Origin: Brevibacillus sp.
GTDB taxonomy: Bacteria; Bacillota; Bacilli; Brevibacillales; Brevibacillaceae
Length of the DNA: 7,966 nt
Assembly (NCBI GenBank): GCA_029240815.1
Contig: JARDZO010000257.1
Span: 1-7,966 of the forward strand
Direction: 5' to 3'
Part shown: in pieces, positions 1 through 7,023 of the stretch
Layout: every line of letters begins with the position of its first letter
Position numbering within the stretch: position 1 is the stretch's first letter
Notes under the pieces: generated by a model
Database searches by the model: none
Seen by the model: only the letters and a program-made list of their open reading frames with translations
What the model was told of the DNA's origin: nothing
Translations under genes and position numbers: made by a program

Positions 1-1
1 G

Positions 2-520
2 AGTGGACCGACTGCATTGGCAAGACCGGCAGGGGTCCAATTTGTGGCGGTCGAGTCTGTGCAGGAGATGTTTGACGCTGTGATGGAGCACTTGCCTGAC
101 AGCGATATTGTCGTCAAGTCAGCGGCGGTATCCGACTATCGTCCCAAATCGGTACAAGAACATAAGATGAAAAAAGGCGACGGACCGCTGATTCTGGAAT
201 TGGATAAGGCGCCGGATATCCTGAAAACGATCGGGGAAAGAAAAACGAAGCAGTTTGTGGTCGGTTTTGCTGCTGAGACGCAGAACGTGCTGCAGCATGC
301 ACAATCCAAGCTGGAGAGAAAAAATCTCGACATGATCGTGGCAAATAACGTGCTGACAGAAGGTGCGGGCATGGGCAGCGACACCAACATCGTCACACTG
401 CTCACACGGGCTGGGGAACAAGTAGAGCTGGATAAATTGAGTAAACGCGACGTTGCCGACAAGCTATTCGATGCCGTACTGCTGCAACAGTCCCAGCGTC
501 CGCTGTCCGAGCTGTCATGA
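2..520 (+). CDS. coaBC: CoaBC, C-terminal CoaB part (phosphopantothenate-cysteine ligase), 5'-truncated
   Basis: This is the 3' end of the bifunctional CoaBC flavoprotein, which couples cysteine to 4'-phosphopantothenate (CoaB) and decarboxylates the product (CoaC) in coenzyme A synthesis. Only the CoaB end is present. The frame is open from base 2 and reads SGPTAL..PAGV, a conserved CoaB stretch, so the TTG at 17 is an internal leucine codon and not the start. Further CoaB marks are AAVSDYRP (about 122-145), the KMKK motif that carries the conserved catalytic lysine (164-175), the GFAAET motif (about 263-280) and VANNV (about 340-354). The gene ends at TGA 518-520, overlapping the priA ATG. 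The missing N-terminal part, with the CoaC flavin domain, lies upstream of the window. Assignment is firm from motifs and from the known coaBC-priA linkage in Bacillota. Confidence 0.95.
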   Translation, partial: SGPTALARPAGVQFVAVESVQEMFDAVMEHLPDSDIVVKSAAVSDYRPKSVQEHKMKKGDGPLILELDKAPDILKTIGERKTKQFVVGFAAETQNVLQHAQSKLERKNLDMIVANNVLTEGAGMGSDTNIVTLLTRAGEQVELDKLSKRDVADKLFDAVLLQQSQRPLSELS

Positions 521-2952
521 TTGCCCAAATCATCGTGGACGTGCCGGTAAATCGGACGAACCGGCCATTCGATTACCGGGTTCCTGCGTGGCTGAGTCCT
601 TTGATTCAGGTCGGAAGCCGCGTAGTGGTTCCTTTTGGTCCACGAAAACTGCAAGGGTACGTAGTAGGCATTTCAGAAAATGAGGCAGACTTCGTAGATA
701 ACAATCGCTTAAAAGATGTCGAGCAGGTAGTAGACGATACCCCACCACTGACACGGGAACTGCTAAAAATGAGCGAGTGGATGTCGAAGCAATATTTGTG
801 TCCTTGGGTGACAGCCGTACAGGCGATGCTGCCAGCGGTCCTAAAGGGCAAATCGGAAAAATGGCTGACGGCAACCGATGAGCTGGACGAAGAGACGTGT
901 GGCAAATCAGGTTTGCTGTGGGAGCTATATCGCAAGCGAAACCTTCCCCTTGCAGAAGTGGAAAAACAGTTTCCTGAGGAGTTTTTGCTGATTCCAGGCT
1001 GGATTCACAGCGGGCTTTTGGCGACGGAATACCAGGTGAAGGACCGCATTACACGCAAGCAACAGTCGTTTGTGCGCTGCTTGCTCAGTACGGAGGAGAT
1101 TACGGAGGCACTCGCTTCGTTACCGGCTCGCGCGGAACAAATGCGTCGTGTGCTCGAACTGTTTTCTCAGCATGAAGGCCAGTCCTTTTCCATTCAGATG
1201 CTGCGCGACGATTGGGGAATCACCCGTTCCCCGTTGAAAAGTCTGGAGGCAAAAGGCTGGCTGGCGATCGAACAAGTAGAGGTTTATCGCGATCCTTACG
1301 CAAACAGACGGTTCTCGGAGAAAGCGAAGCCAGCGTTTACGCCTATGCAAAACCAGGTGCTTGCTCCGATTTTACAATCCATTCAGAACCAGAGCTACGC
1401 CTCTTATTTGCTGCATGGGGTGACGGGAAGCGGCAAGACAGAAGTATACCTGGAAGCGATTGAGCAGACGCTGGCAAAAGGCCAGGAAGCCATCTTTCTC
1501 GTTCCAGAGATTTCATTGACTCCACAGATGGTTGAACGTTTCAAAGCGCGCTTTGGGGCAGACGTAGCCGTTTTGCACAGTGCCCTGTCTCAGGGAGAGA
1601 AGTACGACGAATGGCGAAAGATTATCCGTAAGCAGGTGAAGGTGGTTGTCGGGGCTCGCTCTGCCATCTTTGCTCCGTTTCAAAATGTTGGGCTCATCGT
1701 CATTGATGAAGAACACGAGAGCTCCTATAAACAAGAGGAAACCCCTCGCTATCATGCGCGGGAAGTAGCGCTGTGGCGTGCCAAACATAACCATGCGGTG
1801 CTCCTGATGGGAAGTGCGACGCCTGCTTTGGAGACGTACGCCTTGGCTACACGAGGTCGCTATACCTTGCTGGAAATGCCGGAGCGGGTAGGGAACCGCC
1901 CAATGCCAAGTGTTCACGTCGTGGATATGCGTGAGGAGCTGCAATCGGAGAACCGATCGATGTTTAGCCGCAAGCTATATGAAATGATCGCCGACAGACT
2001 TGCGAAGCAGGAGCAGATGGTGATCTTTCTAAACCGCAGGGGATTCTCCACGTTTGTGATGTGTCGTTCTTGTGGGTATACCATGCGTTGCATTCATTGC
2101 GATATTTCCCTTACGTACCACAAGACGAATCATACCGCCCGCTGCCATTACTGCGGCTACACCATCGCCCAGCCTGCTCACTGTCCCGAGTGTCAAAGCG
2201 AGCACATCCGCTTTTTTGGAACGGGTACGCAAAAAGTAGAGGCGGAGCTGGCCAAGCTGTTTCCGGGAATACGCGTGATTCGCATGGACGTGGATACCAC
2301 CTCTCGCAAAGGCTCCCATGAAGAGCTGCTGAACAAATTTCGGGCGGGCCAAGGTGATGTCCTGCTAGGAACACAGATGATCGCAAAGGGACTCGACTTT
2401 CCACGGGTGACGCTCGCGGGCATCATCGCCGCGGATACCTCTCTGCATTTACCTGATTTTCGCGCTGCCGAAAAGACATTCCAGCTGCTGACACAGGTAG
2501 GCGGACGAGCGGGAAGGCACGAGCTGGAGGGAGATGTCGTCATCCAGACATACACCCCTGAGCACTACAGCATCCAGCATGCGACGCGCCATGACTACCC
2601 TGCTTTTTATCAGGATGAGATGCTGCAGCGCAGACGAACAGGGTATCCGCCTTATTTCCGCCTGGTGCTGATTACGTTCAGTCACGAGGATGTTCCGGTG
2701 GTCATCCGGGGAGCGCACACGATGGCAGATTACTTGCGCCAGCGTTTGGCCGAGACGACGATATTGCTAGGCCCTGTCGCATCGCCTATTGCGCGAGTGA
2801 AGGATAGATTTCGTTTTCAGATCATGCTAAAATATCGGGATGAACCGCAACTGTCTACCTTGCTCGCACAAGCGACAGCTGCGTTTGAAGAATGGAACAA
2901 ACAGCAGAAAGTACTCATGACGATAGACGTTGATCCGTACGTACTGCTTTAG
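517..2952 (+). CDS. priA: Primosomal protein N' (replication restart helicase PriA)
   Basis: PriA is a 3'-5' superfamily 2 DNA helicase that recognises stalled forks and loads the primosome for replication restart. At 811 residues it is full length for the family. The N-terminal ~110 residues match the 3'-end-binding domain. A winged-helix-like segment follows. The helicase core has Walker A GVTGSGKT (301-308, Lys307), the Walker B box DEEH (397-400) followed by the aromatic-rich loop SSYKQ, GSATP (432-436), GTQMIAKGLDF (618-628) and QVGGRAGR (660-667). A zinc module is inserted in the core with eight cysteines at 516, 519, 525, 528, 543, 546, 556 and 559, so both zinc sites are complete. The ATG start overlaps the coaBC stop as ATGA, suggesting translational coupling. 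No key residue is missing. Confidence 0.98.
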   Translation: MIAQIIVDVPVNRTNRPFDYRVPAWLSPLIQVGSRVVVPFGPRKLQGYVVGISENEADFVDNNRLKDVEQVVDDTPPLTRELLKMSEWMSKQYLCPWVTAVQAMLPAVLKGKSEKWLTATDELDEETCGKSGLLWELYRKRNLPLAEVEKQFPEEFLLIPGWIHSGLLATEYQVKDRITRKQQSFVRCLLSTEEITEALASLPARAEQMRRVLELFSQHEGQSFSIQMLRDDWGITRSPLKSLEAKGWLAIEQVEVYRDPYANRRFSEKAKPAFTPMQNQVLAPILQSIQNQSYASYLLHGVTGSGKTEVYLEAIEQTLAKGQEAIFLVPEISLTPQMVERFKARFGADVAVLHSALSQGEKYDEWRKIIRKQVKVVVGARSAIFAPFQNVGLIVIDEEHESSYKQEETPRYHAREVALWRAKHNHAVLLMGSATPALETYALATRGRYTLLEMPERVGNRPMPSVHVVDMREELQSENRSMFSRKLYEMIADRLAKQEQMVIFLNRRGFSTFVMCRSCGYTMRCIHCDISLTYHKTNHTARCHYCGYTIAQPAHCPECQSEHIRFFGTGTQKVEAELAKLFPGIRVIRMDVDTTSRKGSHEELLNKFRAGQGDVLLGTQMIAKGLDFPRVTLAGIIAADTSLHLPDFRAAEKTFQLLTQVGGRAGRHELEGDVVIQTYTPEHYSIQHATRHDYPAFYQDEMLQRRRTGYPPYFRLVLITFSHEDVPVVIRGAHTMADYLRQRLAETTILLGPVASPIARVKDRFRFQIMLKYRDEPQLSTLLAQATAAFEEWNKQQKVLMTIDVDPYVLL

Positions 2953-2957
2953 GGAGG
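2951..2957 (+). promoter_or_regulatory. Ribosome-binding site of def
   Basis: AGGGAGG sits across the priA stop codon, 11 bases before the ATG at 2969. It decides the def start. An in-frame TTG at 2930 lies inside priA, would add residues unlike any deformylase, and has no comparable site. Confidence 0.75.
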
Positions 2958-2968
2958 ATAATAATCAA

Positions 2969-3445
2969 ATGGCAATTCGCACAATCGTAAAACATCCTGA
3001 TCCGATCCTGCGTGAAAAAGCGATGGTGGTCACCAAATTTAATTCCAACTTGCACAAGTTGCTGGATGATATGGCTGACACCATGTACGATGCTGACGGG
3101 GTAGGTCTCGCAGCACCGCAGGTCGGCATTTCCAAACGAGTGATCGTGATGGATTGCGGCGATGGACTGATAGAGATCGTCAATCCGGAGATCGTGGACT
3201 TCAAAGGTGAGCAATTTGACTATCCAGAAGGATGCCTGAGCATTCCGGGCCTGCGTGGCGATGTGCGCCGCCACCAATGGATCAAGCTGCGCGGACATGA
3301 TCGCTTCGGCAATGAAATCGAGCTGGAGGCAGATGAATTGCTCTCCCGTTGCTCCCAACATGAAATCGATCACCTGAATGGCGTGTTGTTCATTGACGTG
3401 GCAGACAAGGTGTATCAAGTGAGCCCGGATGAGGAAGGGGAATAA
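2969..3445 (+). CDS. def: Peptide deformylase, type I-like
   Basis: This metalloenzyme removes the N-formyl group from nascent proteins at the ribosome exit. The 158-residue product carries all three family motifs: GVGLAAPQ (44-51, Gln51), EGCLS (87-91, metal ligand Cys89) and QHEIDH (130-135, ligands His131 and His135, catalytic Glu132). Its short length and lack of the insertions of the longer Gram-positive type II enzymes resemble the Def encoded at this locus in B. subtilis. The ATG at 2969 is chosen because it gives the typical MAIRTIVKHPDPILR start and has a Shine-Dalgarno sequence. It lies 16 bases after priA and 6 bases before fmt, whose product puts on the formyl group that Def removes. 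A second, type II deformylase may exist elsewhere in the genome, as in B. subtilis; that cannot be judged here. Confidence 0.98.
   Translation: MAIRTIVKHPDPILREKAMVVTKFNSNLHKLLDDMADTMYDADGVGLAAPQVGISKRVIVMDCGDGLIEIVNPEIVDFKGEQFDYPEGCLSIPGLRGDVRRHQWIKLRGHDRFGNEIELEADELLSRCSQHEIDHLNGVLFIDVADKVYQVSPDEEGE
3431..3440 (+). promoter_or_regulatory. Ribosome-binding site of fmt
   Basis: The purine run GAGGAAGGGG lies within the last codons of def. Its 3' end is 11 bases before the TTG at 3452. It supports the unusual TTG start; the next in-frame ATG (3476) lies inside the conserved FMGTPDF motif and is too far downstream to be served by it. Confidence 0.65.
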
Positions 3446-3451
3446 ACTACT

Positions 3452-4402
3452 TTGAAAGATGCACGCGTTTTATTCATGGGTACTCCTGACTTCGCCGTTT
3501 CCAGCTTAGAGGCGCTGCTGAAGGAAGGGTACAATGTGGTCGGTGTGGTTACCCAGCCTGATCGCCCTGTAGGACGCAAGCAAGTCATGACGCCGCCGCC
3601 CGTCAAGGAGGCGGCTTTGCGTCATGGTCTGTTGGTCCTGCAACCGGAAAAAATTAAGGCGGATGCAGCGTTGGACGAAGTGATCGCCCTCGCGCCTGAT
3701 CTGATCGTGACGGCTGCTTACGGACAAATATTGCCCAAGCGATTACTCGACGTACCTCGCTTTGGATGCATCAACGTCCACGCTTCGCTGTTGCCGAAAT
3801 ACCGTGGCGGAGCTCCGATTCACAAATCGATCGTGGAAGGCGAGAAGGAATCCGGCGTGACCATCATGTATATGGTGGAGGCTCTCGACGCAGGGGACAT
3901 GCTCTCCAAAGTAGTCGTTCCCATTGAGGAGCGGGACACCGTTGGGAGCTTGCATGACAAGCTGGCGGCCGGAGGGTCTTCCCTTTTAATCGATACCGTT
4001 CCACGTTTGCTGGCAGGTGAGCTCAAGGCAGAGGCACAGGATCACGCTGCTGCGACCTTCGCTCCGAACATCAAACGTGCGGATGAGCAGATTGACTGGA
4101 CACGTACGGCTGAACAAATCTACAACCAGGTACGCGGTCTCAACCCGTGGCCAGTCGCTTTTACTACTCATAGTGGGAAAGTGTGGAAAATTTGGTGGGT
4201 AGAAAAACAAGTCTCTGACGGTAATGGTCAGGAAGCCGGCACGATTATCGCTCGCGAAGAGGATGGTCTGGTAGTGGCTTGTGGCCGTGGTGCGGTCAAA
4301 ATCACCGAACTCCAGCCTGAAGGGAAAAAACGCATGAGCGCACTCGACTTTTTGCGTGGAGCGGGCAACAGCATTGAAATCGGCACAAAGGTAGGAGAAT
4401 AG
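3452..4402 (+). CDS. fmt: Methionyl-tRNA formyltransferase
   Basis: Fmt moves a formyl group from 10-formyltetrahydrofolate to Met-tRNAfMet, making the initiator used by bacterial ribosomes. The 316-residue length is normal. The N-terminal Rossmann-type domain begins RVLFMGTPDFAV. The folate-site signature INVHASLLPKYRGGAPI gives Asn108 and His110, and LDAGDML gives Asp146, the same numbers as the catalytic triad of the E. coli enzyme. The C-terminal OB-like tRNA-binding domain starts around the RGLNPWPVAF segment (about residues 228-237). The start is TTG at 3452. Beginning at the internal ATG 3476 would delete the first beta strand, so it is rejected. Six bases separate it from def and three from rsmB, consistent with one operon. 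Confidence 0.97.
   Translation: MKDARVLFMGTPDFAVSSLEALLKEGYNVVGVVTQPDRPVGRKQVMTPPPVKEAALRHGLLVLQPEKIKADAALDEVIALAPDLIVTAAYGQILPKRLLDVPRFGCINVHASLLPKYRGGAPIHKSIVEGEKESGVTIMYMVEALDAGDMLSKVVVPIEERDTVGSLHDKLAAGGSSLLIDTVPRLLAGELKAEAQDHAAATFAPNIKRADEQIDWTRTAEQIYNQVRGLNPWPVAFTTHSGKVWKIWWVEKQVSDGNGQEAGTIIAREEDGLVVACGRGAVKITELQPEGKKRMSALDFLRGAGNSIEIGTKVGE
4393..4397 (+). promoter_or_regulatory. Ribosome-binding site of rsmB
   Basis: AGGAG lies in the last codons of fmt, 8 bases before the GTG at 4406. The good spacing supports GTG as the rsmB start codon. Confidence 0.75.
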
Positions 4403-4405
4403 CCC

Positions 4406-5752
4406 GTGGCAAAAAAAGGTGCTCGCGATATCGCCCTGGATGTATTGAATCGAGTCGAAGAACACAAATCATATAGTAATCTGGAGCTCAGGAACGTGCT
4501 GGATCGCTCAGAAATAAGTGCCGCAGATGCCGGTCTGGTGACTGAGCTTGTGTACGGTACCATTCAGCGTAGACTTACGCTGGATTTTGTTTTGTCCCAA
4601 TTTGTAGGCGGAAAAAAGGTACAGACCTGGGTGCGAAACCTTTTGCTCCTCAGCCTGTACCAGATTCGTTTCCTGGATCGGATTCCCGAGCGTGCTGCTG
4701 TGCATGAAGCAGTAGAAATCGCCAAGCGGCGTGGTCATCAAGGGATCGCTTCCATGGTAAATGGCGTGTTGCGCAACGTTTTGCGACAGCCTGATGTGTG
4801 GGAACGACTGCCTAAAGGCGATGCTGCGGGGCAAATCGCAGTCACGCATTCTCATCCGGAATGGCTGGTTCGCCAATGGATCAAGCTCTACGGAGAAGAA
4901 GAGACTAAGGCCATTTGTGAAGCGAACAATCGAGCGCCGCATACGTCCATACGTGTAAACCCGTTGAAAATCACGAAGGACGAGCTCGCTGCCAATCTTC
5001 GTGAAGAAGGTATCGACGCACAGGCTTCTATCCTGAGCGACCAAGGGATCCTTTTGGATGGTGGTCATGCAGCGGGTACGCGCTGGTTTAAAGAAGGGTA
5101 CTACACGTTGCAGGACGAAAGCTCCATGCTCGTAGCTTCTGCGGTGGCGCCTGAGCCTGGAATGCGCGTCTTGGATGCGTGCGCAGCACCGGGTGGAAAG
5201 ACTACGCACTTGGCTGAAAAGATGGACAATCGCGGGGAGATCATTGCCAACGATGTGCATCCACACAAACGTGATCTGATCGTCAGCGCGTCCAAACGTC
5301 TGGGAATATCCATCATTGAGCCGATCATCGGTGATGCGCTGGATCTTCCGGAAAAAGGACTGGGGACGTTTGACCGGATCTTGTTGGATGCTCCGTGTAC
5401 GGGCTTTGGTGTGATCCGTCGCAAACCTGATCTAAAGTGGAACAAGACACCGGAAGACGTTCGCTCCATCGCACAATTGCAATATCAGCTACTGGTGAGT
5501 CTTTCCGAGCTGGTGGCTCCCGGAGGCACGCTGATCTATAGCACTTGTACCATTGAGCCCATGGAAAACCAGGATATTGTCCGTCGTTTTGTAGACAAGA
5601 ATCCGGATTTTGTTCTGGACGCTACGCTGCGGGACGATTTGCCTGAGGTCGTCAGGGACAAAGTGGACGAGTCGGGTGCTTTCGTGCAAATTTTACCGCA
5701 TCATTTTGATAGTGACGGTTTCTTCATTGCCCGTTTACGTCGAAAAGGCTAA
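4406..5752 (+). CDS. rsmB: 16S rRNA (cytosine-967-C5)-methyltransferase RsmB
   Basis: RsmB (also called Sun or Fmu) makes m5C967 in 16S rRNA using S-adenosylmethionine. The 448-residue protein has a NusB-like RNA-binding domain at the N terminus (about residues 5-135, beginning ARDIALDVLNRVEE) and a Rossmann methyltransferase domain after it. The SAM-binding motif is LDACAAPGGKT (256-266). The two conserved cysteines of m5C methyltransferases are present: Cys331 in DAPCTG, which helps release the product, and Cys381 in STCT, the expected attacking nucleophile. The length matches the B. subtilis protein as I remember it. The start is GTG with a good AGGAG site; no in-frame ATG precedes the NusB-like domain. 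It is the last gene before a terminator, so it probably ends the upstream operon. Confidence 0.97.
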   Translation: MAKKGARDIALDVLNRVEEHKSYSNLELRNVLDRSEISAADAGLVTELVYGTIQRRLTLDFVLSQFVGGKKVQTWVRNLLLLSLYQIRFLDRIPERAAVHEAVEIAKRRGHQGIASMVNGVLRNVLRQPDVWERLPKGDAAGQIAVTHSHPEWLVRQWIKLYGEEETKAICEANNRAPHTSIRVNPLKITKDELAANLREEGIDAQASILSDQGILLDGGHAAGTRWFKEGYYTLQDESSMLVASAVAPEPGMRVLDACAAPGGKTTHLAEKMDNRGEIIANDVHPHKRDLIVSASKRLGISIIEPIIGDALDLPEKGLGTFDRILLDAPCTGFGVIRRKPDLKWNKTPEDVRSIAQLQYQLLVSLSELVAPGGTLIYSTCTIEPMENQDIVRRFVDKNPDFVLDATLRDDLPEVVRDKVDESGAFVQILPHHFDSDGFFIARLRRKG

Positions 5753-5756
5753 ATAA

Positions 5757-5799
5757 AAAGGGGTGGCGCGCCTTTCTGATGGTGCCACTCTTTTCCTTT
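5757..5799 (+). terminator. Intrinsic (Rho-independent) terminator after rsmB
   Basis: Bases 5757-5769 can pair with 5782-5794 as a 13-bp stem, centred on GTGGC/GCCAC and including three G-T pairs, around a 12-base loop. The 3' arm ends in TTTT and is followed by CCTTTGTTTG, a moderately U-rich tail. It begins 5 bases after the rsmB stop. The A-rich left arm means it could also work on the other strand, but no gene points this way from the right. Paired by hand; folding energy not computed. Confidence 0.8.
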
Positions 5800-5868
5800 G
5801 TTTGCGCCCGTTCGGATTTGTTTACACTAGGAAAAGTGACGCATTTCTAGACTGGATGCCAAAACCGT

Positions 5869-5897
5869 TTGAAGCGAGGCGCATTGCGAGGTACAAT
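5869..5897 (+). promoter_or_regulatory. Sigma-A-type promoter for rlmN-prpC-prkC
   Basis: A -35 box TTGAAG (5869-5874, four of six consensus bases) and a -10 box TACAAT (5892-5897, five of six) are separated by exactly 17 bp. The predicted transcription start is near 5904, giving a leader of about 45 bases before rlmN. The site lies after the rsmB terminator, as expected for a separate downstream unit. The spacer contains two copies of GCGAGG (5874-5879 and 5886-5891). Confidence 0.7.
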
Positions 5898-5930
5898 GAT
5901 AGAATGACTGAAAGTTGTTAGCAATGAATT

Positions 5931-5934
5931 GAGG
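5931..5934 (+). promoter_or_regulatory. Weak ribosome-binding site of rlmN
   Basis: GAGG is the only Shine-Dalgarno-like sequence near the rlmN start. It is 14 bases before ATG 5949, which is long, and only 2 bases before GTG 5937, which is too short. ATG 5949 is therefore preferred, but not strongly. Confidence 0.4.
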
Positions 5935-5948
5935 ATGTGAAGACAGCA

Positions 5949-7019
5949 ATGCCAATGACAACATTTACGAGCGCCAAGCCGCTCATTTACAGCTTGACCC
6001 AAGACGAAATGAAACAATGGCTCGTAGAAGCAGGAGATAAAGCATTTCGTGCACAGCAGATTTTTGACTGGCTTTACGTGAAGCGTGTGACTTCTTTTGA
6101 AGAGATGAGCAACCTGTCCAAAGAACTGCGCCAAAAGCTGGAAGAAACGTTTCGGATGGATCCGCTAAAAGAAATTACGCATCAAGAATCCCAAGACGGA
6201 ACGATCAAGTTCTTGTTCCAGCTGGTGGATGGACACGCTATCGAAACGGTCATCATGCGCCATAGCTACGGGAACAGCATTTGCGTAACGACCCAGGTAG
6301 GTTGCCGTATTGGTTGTACCTTTTGCGCCTCCACGCTCGGTGGGTTAAAGCGTAACCTGGATGCAGGTGAGATCGTATCCCAAGTATTGATGGCACAACG
6401 CAAGCTCGATGCAGAGGGAGAACGTGCAAGCCATGTGGTCGTGATGGGGATTGGCGAGCCATTTGAGAACTTCGAGAGCTTGATGGCTTTTCTGAACGTC
6501 ATCAACGACAATCGTGGTCTGAACATTGGTGCTCGTCATATCACGGTCTCTACCAGTGGGATCGTACCGAAGATTTACGAGTTCGCAGAAAGAGGCGGCC
6601 AAGTCAACCTGGCTATTTCCCTGCATGCTCCGAATACTGAGCTGAGATCTCAGTTGATGCCGATCAACCGCGGCTTCCCGCTCGCTCAATTGATGGAAGC
6701 GTGCCGTCATTACATCAACAAAACGGGACGTCGGATCAGCTTTGAATACGGACTGTTCGGTGGCAAGAACGATCAACCGCACCATGCAGAGGAACTGGCA
6801 GAGCTGATCGGGGATATGCTCTGTCACGTCAACCTGATTCCGGTGAACTACGTACCGGAGAGGGACTATGTGCGCACGCCGCGCGATGAGATTTTCCAAT
6901 TCAAACGCATTTTGGATGATAAAGGAATCAATGTGACCATCAGACGGGAGCAAGGCAGTGATATTGCAGCTGCATGCGGTCAGCTGAGGGCACAACACGC
7001 TAAAGAAACCGTGGGGTGA
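5949..7019 (+). CDS. rlmN: Dual-specificity rRNA/tRNA adenine-C2 methyltransferase RlmN
   Basis: RlmN is a radical-SAM enzyme that methylates C2 of A2503 in 23S rRNA at the peptidyl-transferase exit tunnel, and in some species A37 of certain tRNAs. With ATG 5949 it is 356 residues long. An N-terminal helical domain ([12 protein letters not shown] onward) precedes the radical-SAM barrel with the 4Fe-4S motif CRIGCTFC (Cys119, 123, 126). Cys112 in ICVTTQVG and Cys343 in DIAAACGQL match the two cysteines of the methyl-transfer mechanism, Cys343 being the methyl carrier. GIGEPFENF and SLHAPN, both family motifs, are present. GTG 5937 would add four residues. The sequence and its place before prpC-prkC fit RlmN rather than the resistance enzyme Cfr. 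It is the first gene after the internal promoter and lies 4 bases from prpC. Confidence 0.96.
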   Translation: MPMTTFTSAKPLIYSLTQDEMKQWLVEAGDKAFRAQQIFDWLYVKRVTSFEEMSNLSKELRQKLEETFRMDPLKEITHQESQDGTIKFLFQLVDGHAIETVIMRHSYGNSICVTTQVGCRIGCTFCASTLGGLKRNLDAGEIVSQVLMAQRKLDAEGERASHVVVMGIGEPFENFESLMAFLNVINDNRGLNIGARHITVSTSGIVPKIYEFAERGGQVNLAISLHAPNTELRSQLMPINRGFPLAQLMEACRHYINKTGRRISFEYGLFGGKNDQPHHAEELAELIGDMLCHVNLIPVNYVPERDYVRTPRDEIFQFKRILDDKGINVTIRREQGSDIAAACGQLRAQHAKETVG

Positions 7020-7020
7020 T
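7013..7020 (+). promoter_or_regulatory. Ribosome-binding site of prpC
   Basis: GGGGTGAT overlaps the rlmN stop codon. The G run ends 7 bases before ATG 7024, an ideal distance, which supports that start. Confidence 0.7.
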
Positions 7021-7023
7021 ACC

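Noticed and set aside
2915..3418. 167-codon minus-strand open frame over def
   Set aside because: Antisense shadow; the + strand deformylase motifs are complete and account for the region.
4508..5266. 252-codon open frame on the minus strand inside rsmB
   Set aside because: It lies wholly within a gene with intact family motifs, has no recognisable protein features, and is explained by codon bias of the + strand gene.
5821..5849. Second promoter candidate, TTTACA with TTTCTA 17 bp downstream
   Set aside because: The -10 box matches consensus poorly, and a much better promoter lies 48 bp downstream.
5949..7019. Possible Cfr-type antibiotic-resistance methyltransferase, since Cfr-like genes are known in Brevibacillus
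   Set aside because: The protein closely follows housekeeping RlmN from Bacillus throughout, and sits in the conserved rsmB-rlmN-prpC position. Nothing suggests transfer.
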